From the NCBI GenBank assembly GCA_009843585.1, contig VYDC01000062.1:1-8514 (forward strand): a stretch of DNA of 8,514 nt, in the 5' to 3' direction. Position numbers and translations under genes: made by a program. The notes beneath the pieces were generated by a model. That model worked only from the letters and a program-made list of their open reading frames with translations. It was not told the origin of the DNA and did not search any database. Within the stretch, counting starts at the first letter, position 1; the number at the start of each line of letters is the position of its first letter. Positions 1 through 5,573 of the stretch are shown in pieces. This stretch comes from Chloroflexota bacterium. Lineage in GTDB: Bacteria; Chloroflexota; Dehalococcoidia; UBA2979.

Positions 1-510
1 CTCCAGGAGCTCCGGGAAGAGCGAGAGCTCACCGCCGGCGATCGTGAGCAGCGCCACGTAGGCGGCGGCGCCGACCGCCGCGGAGCCCGCACCGAGAAGC
101 GCGGCGGTCGCGAACGACGTCCCGCCGTCGTCCGCGGCGTCGATGCCGAGCCCGGGCTGGCCGCCGGGCGCCCAGTCGAGGCCGGCGCGCACCGTGGTCA
201 CCGCGACGATCGTCGGGAGGAAGGCGAGCAAGAACCAGCCGACCCGCTCGCTGGAGACGGCGCCCAGTGCGACGGCCGCGACGATGGCGGCGGGCACGAT
301 CTCGACGGGATCGCGCGCCGATCCCCACGCGGCCACCAGCACGATCGGGAGGAGCGGCGTCGCGACGGCGAGTGGACCGGCCGGGAAGAGCGCGCTGATC
401 AGCGAGAGCTGCAGGACGACGCACGCGAGGGCCGCGACCGACGCGGCGGCGGCCGCCCGGGCGCTCGCCCTCGGGGCGAGGTTCTCGCGCGGCTGCACGG
501 AGCCGCTCAT
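1..510 (-). CDS. mreD: MreD-like rod shape-determining membrane protein (partial, C-terminus beyond left edge)
   Basis: The frame starts with an ATG at 508-510 and stays open for 170 codons to the window edge. The start overlaps the mreC stop in an ATGA (4 nt), typical of translational coupling. The product is strongly hydrophobic: after a polar 15-residue N-terminus there are likely membrane segments at about residues 18-43, 46-62, 70-86, 91-107 and 134-158. This multi-span layout, directly after mreC, fits MreD, a small inner-membrane partner of MreC in the elongasome that directs lateral wall synthesis. MreD sequences are poorly conserved and I see no diagnostic motif, so the call rests mainly on operon position and hydropathy. 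The linker near residues 112-132 is unusually polar (Gly/Asp-rich). The next genes, outside the window, would be expected to be a class B PBP and rodA. Confidence 0.8.
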   Translation of the reverse strand, partial: MSGSVQPRENLAPRASARAAAAASVAALACVVLQLSLISALFPAGPLAVATPLLPIVLVAAWGSARDPVEIVPAAIVAAVALGAVSSERVGWFLLAFLPTIVAVTTVRAGLDWAPGGQPGLGIDAADDGGTSFATAALLGAGSAAVGAAAYVALLTIAGGELSLFPELLE

Positions 511-1373
511 CGCGGCGCCTCGGCCGTGGGCTCCCCGGGGAGCGCGCCGGTCAGGACCAGGATCTGCTCAAGCCGGTTGTAGTCGACGAGCGGCTCGACC
601 TCGATCGTCGCGAAGAGGTCGTGCGGCGCCTCGCTGATGGTCGCGATGCGGCCCGCCAGAAGGCCGGCCGGAAGGCGCCCCCCGAGCGCCGAGGTGATCA
701 CGGTGTCGCCGACGGCGACCGGCGCCCCCGCCGGGACGAACTCGAGCCGGAGCCCGTCCGCCGTCCCGGCGAGCGCCGCAGGCGTTCGGGAGCCCTGGAC
801 GACGCTCGTCACGGCCGAGCGGACGTCGATCAGCAGTCGGACCCGGGCGCTCCGCTCGTCGGCGTCGGAGACGATCCCGACAAGCGTGGCCGCCGGCCCG
901 AGCACGGGCTGGCCGACGTAGACTCCGTGCGCGCGCCCGCGGTCGATGAGCAGCTCGGCCCTCGTCGGGGACGGGTCGCGTGCCAGGACCGAGGCGTTCA
1001 CGACGCGCGGCGCCGCGCCCCCTGCGGCAGCGCCCCCGGCGAGGAGCCCGGCGGTCTCGACCGCGGCGAGGAGCTCGTCGACCTGCAGGGAGGCGGTGCG
1101 TTCCTCGCGCAGCGCCGCGACCTCGGAGGAGAGCCGGGCGACCTCGCCCTTGAGCCGCGCGTTCTCGTCGGAGAGGGCGCGCAGCTCCCCGGCGGAGAGG
1201 AGGAACTCCGAGAAGGGCCTCACGGCGGAGTCGACGGAGTCGGCGAGGCCGCCGACGAGCGAGCCGGCCCGGGCCTCCAGCCTCCCAGCGGCCGCGAGCG
1301 TCGATGCAGCGAGCAGGAGCAGGGCGAGCAGGAGCGTTGCCGCGATCCAGGCCGCGCCTCGACTCCCCGCCAC
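507..1373 (-). CDS. mreC: Rod shape-determining protein MreC
   Basis: This 288-residue protein has the MreC architecture: one membrane anchor at about residues 8-29, a coiled coil at about 63-93 (heptad-like Leu/Glu/Arg stretch) and a periplasmic or extracellular beta-rich domain from about 124 to 276. Family hallmarks in the beta domain include GVYVGQPVL (150-158), VGDTVITSALGG (221-232) with PAGLLAGRI after it, and PLVDYNRLEQILVL (261-274). MreC links cytoplasmic MreB filaments to penicillin-binding proteins and RodA. The start is a GTG at 1371-1373, backed by a purine-rich Shine-Dalgarno (GGGGAGA, 1381-1387) 7 nt upstream. It lies 78 nt after the mreB stop and overlaps mreD. The linker at 113-121 is Ala/Gly-rich low complexity. 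Length is normal for the family. Confidence 0.96.
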   Translation of the reverse strand: MAGSRGAAWIAATLLLALLLLAASTLAAAGRLEARAGSLVGGLADSVDSAVRPFSEFLLSAGELRALSDENARLKGEVARLSSEVAALREERTASLQVDELLAAVETAGLLAGGAAAGGAAPRVVNASVLARDPSPTRAELLIDRGRAHGVYVGQPVLGPAATLVGIVSDADERSARVRLLIDVRSAVTSVVQGSRTPAALAGTADGLRLEFVPAGAPVAVGDTVITSALGGRLPAGLLAGRIATISEAPHDLFATIEVEPLVDYNRLEQILVLTGALPGEPTAEAPR

Positions 1374-1395
1374 GTACCCGTCTCCCCGGCCCTCC

Positions 1396-1422
1396 GATCG
1401 CCGCCGTCGGCGGGGACCGATC
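1396..1422 (-). other. Imperfect stem-loop in the mreB-mreC intergenic gap
   Basis: The 78-nt gap between mreB and mreC contains GATCG (1396-1400) facing CGATC (1418-1422), with CCGCCG-T-CGGCGG (1401-1413) between them and a 4-nt bulge. In the mreBCD transcript this would fold just upstream of the mreC Shine-Dalgarno. There is no U-run, so it is not a standard terminator. It could partly lower mreC expression relative to mreB, but in DNA this GC-rich such a repeat may arise by chance. Confidence 0.25.
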
Positions 1423-1451
1423 CGCGACCGCGGCGGGAGCGCTTCGCCGAG

Positions 1452-2513
1452 CTACCGGGGCGGCCGCCGGGTGGCGACCCCCGCCCTCACCTTCTCGAGC
1501 GTCTCCGCCTCGGAGAGCGCCTCGGCGCTCCCCCGGACGACGGCACGCAGCGGATCCTCGGCCACGTAGACGGGGAATCGCGTCTCCGCGGCGATGCGGC
1601 GGTCGAGGCCGCTCAGGAGCGACCCGCCACCGGCAACCGCGATGCCGTGCATCATCAGGTCGGAGACGAGCTCCGGCGGGGTGACCTCGATCGTGGCCCG
1701 AACCGTGTTGACCAGCTCGTTGGTCACCGGCGAGAGCGCGTCGCGGAGCTCGACCGTCGAGATCTCCACCGCCTTCGGGAGCCCCGTCGCCAGGTCGCGT
1801 CCACGAAGCTCGACGGTGCCCTCCTCCTCGAGCGGGTAGGCCGATCCGGCCTCGATCTTCGCGCTCTCGGCGCTCCGCTCCCCGACGAGCATGTTGTGCA
1901 CCTGGCGGGCGTAGGACGTGATCGCCTGGTCCATGGCGTCGCCGGCCGCGCGCACGGAGCGCGAGACGATGATCCCGCCGAGCGCGATGACGGCGACCTC
2001 CGTGGTCCCGCCTCCGACGTCGACGATCATCGAGCCCGTCGGGCTCATCACCGGCAGCCCGGAGCCGATCGCCGCGGCCATCGGCTCCTCGATCAGATAG
2101 GCGGATCTCGCGCCCGCCGCCAGGGCGGCGTCGTGCACGGCGCGCTTCTCCACCTCCGTGGCCCCGGAGGGGATCCCGATCACCACACGCGGCTTCGGGA
2201 TGCCCACGCCGAGCCGCTCGTTCACGGAGCGGATGAAGTACTGGAGCATGCGCTCGGTGACGGTGAAGTCGGAGATGACGCCGTCGCGCAGCGGACGCAC
2301 CGCCACGATCGAGGCCGGCGTCCGCCCGACCATCCTCTTCGCCTCGTCGCCGATCGCGAGGATGCGCTTGGTGCGCCGATCGATCGCCACCACCGAGGGC
2401 TCGTCGATGACGATCCCGCGCCCGCGGACGCTCACCAGCGTGTTCGCCGTGCCGAGATCGATCCCGATGTCGCGGGAGAACATCCCGAGGAAGCTGGAGA
2501 GCAGGTTTATCAC
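1452..2513 (-). CDS. mreB: Rod shape-determining actin homologue MreB
   Basis: This 353-residue protein carries the actin/Hsp70 ATPase signatures: phosphate-1 GIDLGTANT (17-25), IEEPMAAAIG (141-150), phosphate-2 DVGGGTTEVAV (165-175) and the adenosine motif AVAGGGSLLSGL (292-303). MreB polymerises into membrane-bound filaments that orient the wall elongation machinery. The GTG at 2511-2513 is chosen because the extra residues (INLLSSFLGMF) form a hydrophobic N-terminal stretch like the membrane-binding segment of other MreBs. An in-frame ATG at 2481-2483 would start at MFSRDIGIDLGT, also common in the family. Neither start has a clear Shine-Dalgarno, so the exact start is uncertain. The gene is first in mreB-mreC-mreD and has its own promoter just upstream. 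The C-terminus ends in an Arg/Pro-rich tail slightly longer than usual. Confidence 0.97.
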   Translation of the reverse strand: MINLLSSFLGMFSRDIGIDLGTANTLVSVRGRGIVIDEPSVVAIDRRTKRILAIGDEAKRMVGRTPASIVAVRPLRDGVISDFTVTERMLQYFIRSVNERLGVGIPKPRVVIGIPSGATEVEKRAVHDAALAAGARSAYLIEEPMAAAIGSGLPVMSPTGSMIVDVGGGTTEVAVIALGGIIVSRSVRAAGDAMDQAITSYARQVHNMLVGERSAESAKIEAGSAYPLEEEGTVELRGRDLATGLPKAVEISTVELRDALSPVTNELVNTVRATIEVTPPELVSDLMMHGIAVAGGGSLLSGLDRRIAAETRFPVYVAEDPLRAVVRGSAEALSEAETLEKVRAGVATRRPPR

Positions 2514-2539
2514 TGTGGCACCGGCCTAGCGGGGGCTAT

Positions 2540-2557
2540 GCGATCCCCCGGGATCGC
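2540..2557. promoter_or_regulatory. Inverted repeat over the predicted mreB transcription start (possible operator)
   Basis: Eight-base arms GCGATCCC (2540-2547) and GGGATCGC (2550-2557) are exact inverse complements separated by CC. On the minus strand the repeat begins 1 nt downstream of the TATACT -10 box (2559-2564), so it covers the expected transcription start (about 2550-2553). This position suits a repressor operator or a hairpin at the mRNA 5' end. I do not recognise the site as that of a known regulator. Confidence 0.45.
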
Positions 2558-2558
2558 G

Positions 2559-2588
2559 AGTATAGGGCCGCCGTGCCCGGCCCCGCAA
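2559..2588 (-). promoter_or_regulatory. Predicted mreB promoter (-35 TTGCGG, -10 TATACT)
   Basis: Reading the minus strand, TATACT (2559-2564) matches the sigma-70-type -10 consensus at 5 of 6 positions, a rare AT-rich island in this sequence. TTGCGG (2583-2588) is a weak -35 with an 18-nt spacer. The expected start of transcription is near 2550-2553, giving a leader of roughly 40 nt before the mreB GTG. The 9-mer CTATACTCG around this -10 also occurs at the ligA promoter (4772-4780). Confidence 0.6.
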
Positions 2589-2604
2589 AACGGCCGCCCG
2601 GCCG
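2587..2604 (-). terminator. Predicted intrinsic terminator of ligA
   Basis: On the minus strand CGGCC-GGGC-GGCCG (2591-2604) forms a 5-bp all-GC stem with a 4-nt loop, immediately followed by TTTT (2587-2590). It lies about 50 nt after the ligA stop codon. The T-run is short but stands out in this GC-rich DNA. Its last bases overlap the predicted mreB -35 element. Confidence 0.6.
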
Positions 2605-2620
2605 CGCTCCGGGCCCGCGC

Positions 2621-2644
2621 GCCCGGCGCCCTCTCTCGCCGGGC
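2621..2644 (-). terminator. Stem-loop in the ligA 3' untranslated region
   Basis: GCCCGGCG and CGCCGGGC (2621-2628 and 2637-2644) are perfect 8-bp arms around an 8-nt loop, 9 nt downstream of the ligA stop. There is no T-run right after it. It may act with the T-tailed hairpin at 2587-2604 as a tandem terminator, or as a 3'-end stabiliser or pause element. Confidence 0.45.
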
Positions 2645-2653
2645 GGCCCGACG

Positions 2654-4765
2654 CTAGCCCGACGGGGCCGGCTCCCGCCATCCGCGCTCGCCGAGCAGCT
2701 CGCGGAAACCGGCCTCGTCCCGGATCGGCGTCCCGAGCTCCAGGGCCCGGGCGCGCTTCGAGCCGCCTCCCGCGCCGGCGACGAGGAGCGTCGTGTTCTT
2801 CGTCACGGCGGAGCCGACGCGCCCGCCCAGCTCCTTGACCAGCGTCTCCACCTCGTTGCGCGACCAGCTCGCGAGCGCGCCGGTCACCACGATCGTCTCG
2901 CCCTCCAGGGGGCCGCCGCGCGCGGCGACGTCGTCGGTCATGCGGACGCCGCCGTCGCGGAGCCGCGCGAGCAGGGCCCGGTTCGCCGGGTCCTGGAGGT
3001 AGTCGACAACCGAGCGCGAGACGGTGGGGCCGATCCCCTCGATCTCCTCGAGCTCGACGCTCGACGCTCCCTGCAGCGCCTCCATCTCCCCGAAGTGCAC
3101 GGCGAGCGCCGTCGCCGTCTCCTCCCCCACGTGACGGATGCCGAGCGCGACCAGGAGGCGCCTCAGCGGCAGCGCCTTGCTCGCCTCGATCCGCTCCAGC
3201 AGCCCGTCGAGACGCCGCTCTCCCATGCGCTCCAGCGCCAGCAGGTCCTCCCGGCGCTCGCCGAGCGCGTAGATGTCGGAGAGGCTCCCGATCAGCCCGC
3301 CCGAGACGAGCTGACGCGAGAGCCGCTCGCCGAGGCCCTCGATGTCCATCCCGCCCCGCGAGGCGTAGTGCTCGACCAGCCTCTCGAACTGCGCCGGACA
3401 GTCACGGTTGACGCAGTAGAGGCCGGCGTCGCCCTCGTCGCGGGCGGCCGTGTGATCGCAGGCGGGGCAGCGGGTCGGCATCACGAAGCGCCTCAGGCCG
3501 GTGCGGCCCCGGCGACGCGCCAGGACCGGCCCGACGACCTGCGGGATGACGTCGCCGGCGCGCTGGACGATGACGTCGTCGCCGATGCGGATGTCGAGCT
3601 CATCCACGTGCGCCTCGTTGTGCAGCGTGGCCTTGCTGACGGTGGCCCCCCCGACCACGACCGGCTCGAGCACGGCGTACGGTGTGAGCACGCCCGTCCG
3701 TCCGACGGAGACCTCGATATCGAGGAGCCGGGTGACGGCCTGCTCGGCGGGGAACTTGTAGGCGACAGCCCACCGCGGCTCGCGGCCGACGGATCCGAGC
3801 TGGCGCTGCAGCACGACGTCGTCGACCTTGACCACGATGCCATCGATCTCGTAGGGGAGTTCGCCTCGCCGCTCCTGCCATGTGCGGCAGAACGCCGCAA
3901 CGTCGTCGATCCCCTCGAAGCGCGCGACGTGGGGGTTCGTCGGGAAGCCGGCCGCCGCGAGGCGCGCGAGCGCCTCCGACTGGGAGGTCGCGGCGGGTCC
4001 ACCGTCGGCGCGGCCGGCCTGGTAGGCGAAGAAGCGCAGGCGGCGCGAGGCCGTGACGGCGGGATCGAGCTGCCGGAGCGAGCCGGCCGTGGTGTTGCGC
4101 GGGTTCATGTAGAGCTGCTGCCCTGAGCTCGCGCGCTCGGAGTTGAGCCGTTCGAACTCCTCGCGCGTCAGGTAGACCTCGCCGCGGACCTCGAAGGAGG
4201 ATGCGTCGGCATCGGCCGGGGCGTGCCTCCCGCTCACCGCTCCGAGGCGGGCGACGGGCGGGATCTCGCGCAGCGTGCGCAGGTTGGCCGTCACGTCCTC
4301 TCCGCGGAGCCCGTCGCCGCGGGTGGCGCCGCGCGCGAAGAGCCCCCCCTCGTAGAGGAGTGAGACCGCCAGCCCGTCGATCTTCGGTTCGCAGACCATC
4401 GCCACGGCAGAGGCGCCGAGCTCGCGCAGCACGCGCTGGTGCCAGGCCCGCAGCTCCTCGTCATCGAAGGCGTTGCCGAGGGAGAGCATCGGCGCCGCGT
4501 GCTCGACGACCCCGAACTGCTCTTGCGGCTCCCCCGCCACCCGCTGCGTGGGCGAGTCGGGCGTGACGAGTTCGGGGTGGCGCTCCTCGAGCCCCCGGAG
4601 CTCGTGGATGAGCGCGTCGTACTCCCCGTCGCCGATCTGCGGGTCCTCGAGCACGTAGTAGCGATGGTCGTGGTAGCGGATCTCACCGCGCAGCGTCTCG
4701 GCGCGCTCGCGGGCCGCCTCACGCTCCTGCTGCGCCTGGTGGGAGGGTGTGCCCGGCTCTGGCAT
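2654..4765 (-). CDS. ligA: NAD+-dependent DNA ligase LigA
   Basis: This 703-residue protein seals nicks in duplex DNA using NAD+, acting in replication and repair. Domains in order: the NMN-binding Ia domain (about 20-90, with YHDHRYYVLEDP), the adenylation domain with active-site Lys128 in CEPKIDG (125-131), the OB fold (about 340-425, SVGRTGVLTPYA then GDDVIVQRAGDVIPQV), the zinc finger (Cys433, Cys436, Cys451, Cys456), helix-hairpin-helix repeats (about 475-600, including LGIRHVGEETA and IEGIGPTVS) and a C-terminal BRCT domain (about 617-695, TGALASWSRNEVE). All key residues are present and length is normal. The ATG at 4763-4765 fits the family N-terminus; the frame stays open far upstream but that part is antisense to hisH. 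No Shine-Dalgarno precedes it; a -10 box lies 8 nt upstream. The gene appears monocistronic, divergent from hisH. Confidence 0.98.
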   Translation of the reverse strand: MPEPGTPSHQAQQEREAARERAETLRGEIRYHDHRYYVLEDPQIGDGEYDALIHELRGLEERHPELVTPDSPTQRVAGEPQEQFGVVEHAAPMLSLGNAFDDEELRAWHQRVLRELGASAVAMVCEPKIDGLAVSLLYEGGLFARGATRGDGLRGEDVTANLRTLREIPPVARLGAVSGRHAPADADASSFEVRGEVYLTREEFERLNSERASSGQQLYMNPRNTTAGSLRQLDPAVTASRRLRFFAYQAGRADGGPAATSQSEALARLAAAGFPTNPHVARFEGIDDVAAFCRTWQERRGELPYEIDGIVVKVDDVVLQRQLGSVGREPRWAVAYKFPAEQAVTRLLDIEVSVGRTGVLTPYAVLEPVVVGGATVSKATLHNEAHVDELDIRIGDDVIVQRAGDVIPQVVGPVLARRRGRTGLRRFVMPTRCPACDHTAARDEGDAGLYCVNRDCPAQFERLVEHYASRGGMDIEGLGERLSRQLVSGGLIGSLSDIYALGERREDLLALERMGERRLDGLLERIEASKALPLRRLLVALGIRHVGEETATALAVHFGEMEALQGASSVELEEIEGIGPTVSRSVVDYLQDPANRALLARLRDGGVRMTDDVAARGGPLEGETIVVTGALASWSRNEVETLVKELGGRVGSAVTKNTTLLVAGAGGGSKRARALELGTPIRDEAGFRELLGERGWREPAPSG

Positions 4766-4773
4766 GGGGCCCG

Positions 4774-4779
4774 AGTATA
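4774..4779 (-). promoter_or_regulatory. Predicted ligA -10 element, leaderless geometry
   Basis: On the minus strand TATACT is followed by exactly 8 nt (CGGGCCCC) and then the ligA ATG. With the usual 6-8 nt from -10 to +1, transcription would start at or within 1-2 nt of the A of ATG, giving a leaderless mRNA. The absence of any Shine-Dalgarno agrees. No convincing -35 is seen 16-19 nt upstream. Confidence 0.6.
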
Positions 4780-4819
4780 GACGCGCCCCTGGCCGGAGCG
4801 GCGCGACCCGCGCGGGCGA

Positions 4820-4825
4820 TACAAT
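4820..4825 (+). promoter_or_regulatory. Predicted hisH (his cluster) -10 element
   Basis: TACAAT matches TATAAT at 5 of 6 positions and lies in the 111-nt divergent gap between ligA and hisH. Transcription would start near 4832, giving a leader of about 45 nt to the TTG at 4877. No good -35 is visible. A 10-bp GC palindrome (CCCGCGCGGG, 4807-4816) ends 3 nt upstream of it. The leader encodes no His-rich peptide, so no classical his attenuator is seen. Confidence 0.5.
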
Positions 4826-4862
4826 GGGCGTGCGGGCCCCGCTCCCGGCTCGCGCGTTGCCG

Positions 4863-4866
4863 AGGA
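4863..4866 (+). promoter_or_regulatory. Candidate Shine-Dalgarno for hisH
   Basis: AGGA (within CGAGGA) lies 10 nt before the TTG at 4877. It is the only plausible ribosome-binding site in the hisH leader and is the main reason for preferring this TTG over the internal GTG at 4928. Confidence 0.4.
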
Positions 4867-4876
4867 CACGCCCGCG

Positions 4877-5563
4877 TTGCCGCCGTCCAGCATCGATCCG
4901 CGCGGACCCGATGAGACTCTCGAGGTCGTGGTCGTCGACTACGACGCGGGCAACCTCAGGAGCGTGCGGCGCGCGCTCGAGCACGCCGGGGCCCGCGCGA
5001 TCGTGAGCGACGACCCGCGCGCCGTCTCCGCCGCCAGGGCGGTCGTGCTCCCCGGCGTCGGCGCCGCCTCGGAGACGATGGAGAAGCTCCGCCAGCGCCG
5101 GCTCGTCGAGCCGCTTCTCGACGTGATCGCCTCGGGACGCCCCTTCCTGGGGGTCTGCATGGGGATGCAGGCGCTCTTTGATTTCTCGGAGGAGGGCGGA
5201 TCCCACCCGTGCCTGGGTGTCCTCCCGGGGCGGGTCGTCCGCTTCGAGACCGATGCTCCCGTTCCCCACATGGGCTGGAACACGCTCGACGTGGTCTCCT
5301 CCCACCCGCTTCTGGCGGGGATCGAGAGCGGCGCGCACGTCTACTTCGTGCACTCGTACTACCCGGTGCCCGGCGAGGCGGCGATGGTCGTCGCCGAGAC
5401 GGAGTACGGCGGGCGCTTCGCCTCCGTCGTCGCGCGCGACAACGTGATGGCGACGCAGTTCCATCCCGAGAAGTCCGGCCGGACGGGGCTCGCGATCTAC
5501 GCGAACTTCGTGACGCTCGCCCGCGCGCGCACCGGGGCGGCCGCCGGTCCCGCGCCTCGGTAG
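4877..5563 (+). CDS. hisH: Imidazole glycerol phosphate synthase glutaminase subunit HisH
   Basis: HisH is a class I glutamine amidotransferase that releases ammonia from glutamine and passes it to HisF, step 5 of histidine synthesis. Visible features: VDYDAGNLRSV (20-30), oxyanion-strand PGVGA (59-63), nucleophile Cys94 in GVCMGMQ, HMGWN (131-135) typical of HisH, and catalytic His196 and Glu198 in QFHPEKSG. With the TTG start the protein is 228 residues, about 15 longer at the N-terminus than most HisH, which begin just before the VDY strand. A GTG at 4928 would give a product only three residues short of that motif but has no spaced Shine-Dalgarno, so the start is uncertain. The C-terminus also has a short Ala/Arg/Pro tail. 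It is the first gene of the his cluster; its stop is 10 nt before hisA. Confidence 0.95.
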   Translation: MPPSSIDPRGPDETLEVVVVDYDAGNLRSVRRALEHAGARAIVSDDPRAVSAARAVVLPGVGAASETMEKLRQRRLVEPLLDVIASGRPFLGVCMGMQALFDFSEEGGSHPCLGVLPGRVVRFETDAPVPHMGWNTLDVVSSHPLLAGIESGAHVYFVHSYYPVPGEAAMVVAETEYGGRFASVVARDNVMATQFHPEKSGRTGLAIYANFVTLARARTGAAAGPAPR

Positions 5564-5566
5564 AGT
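5561..5566 (+). promoter_or_regulatory. Possible internal -10 element for hisA overlapping the hisH stop
   Basis: TAGAGT (fits TANNNT, 4 of 6 to TATAAT) begins with the hisH TAG stop and is followed by 7 nt and then the hisA ATG. This is the same geometry as at ligA and would give a leaderless hisA transcript. The alternative is simple readthrough from hisH with the adjacent GGGGA acting as a poorly spaced Shine-Dalgarno. Confidence 0.3.
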
Positions 5567-5573
5567 TGGGGAT

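Noticed and set aside
29..424. Minus-strand Arg-rich open frame of 131 codons within mreD
   Set aside because: It is in a different frame from the hydrophobic MreD product that starts at the mreC stop; the Arg-rich translation is a GC artefact.
621..2657. Long open frame on the plus strand across mreC and mreB (678 codons)
   Set aside because: It is antisense to two clearly conserved genes, has Arg/Asp/Gly/His-rich low-complexity composition typical of GC-rich shadow frames, and shows no recognisable domain.
2573..4126. Plus-strand open frame of 517 codons antisense to ligA
   Set aside because: Composition and lack of motifs mark it as a shadow of ligA; the ligA frame carries all catalytic residues.
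4811..4840. ATG at 4824 and GTG at 4830 close to the hisH -10 box as a leaderless start for hisH
   Set aside because: Both are out of frame with hisH and the ATG overlaps the -10 box itself.
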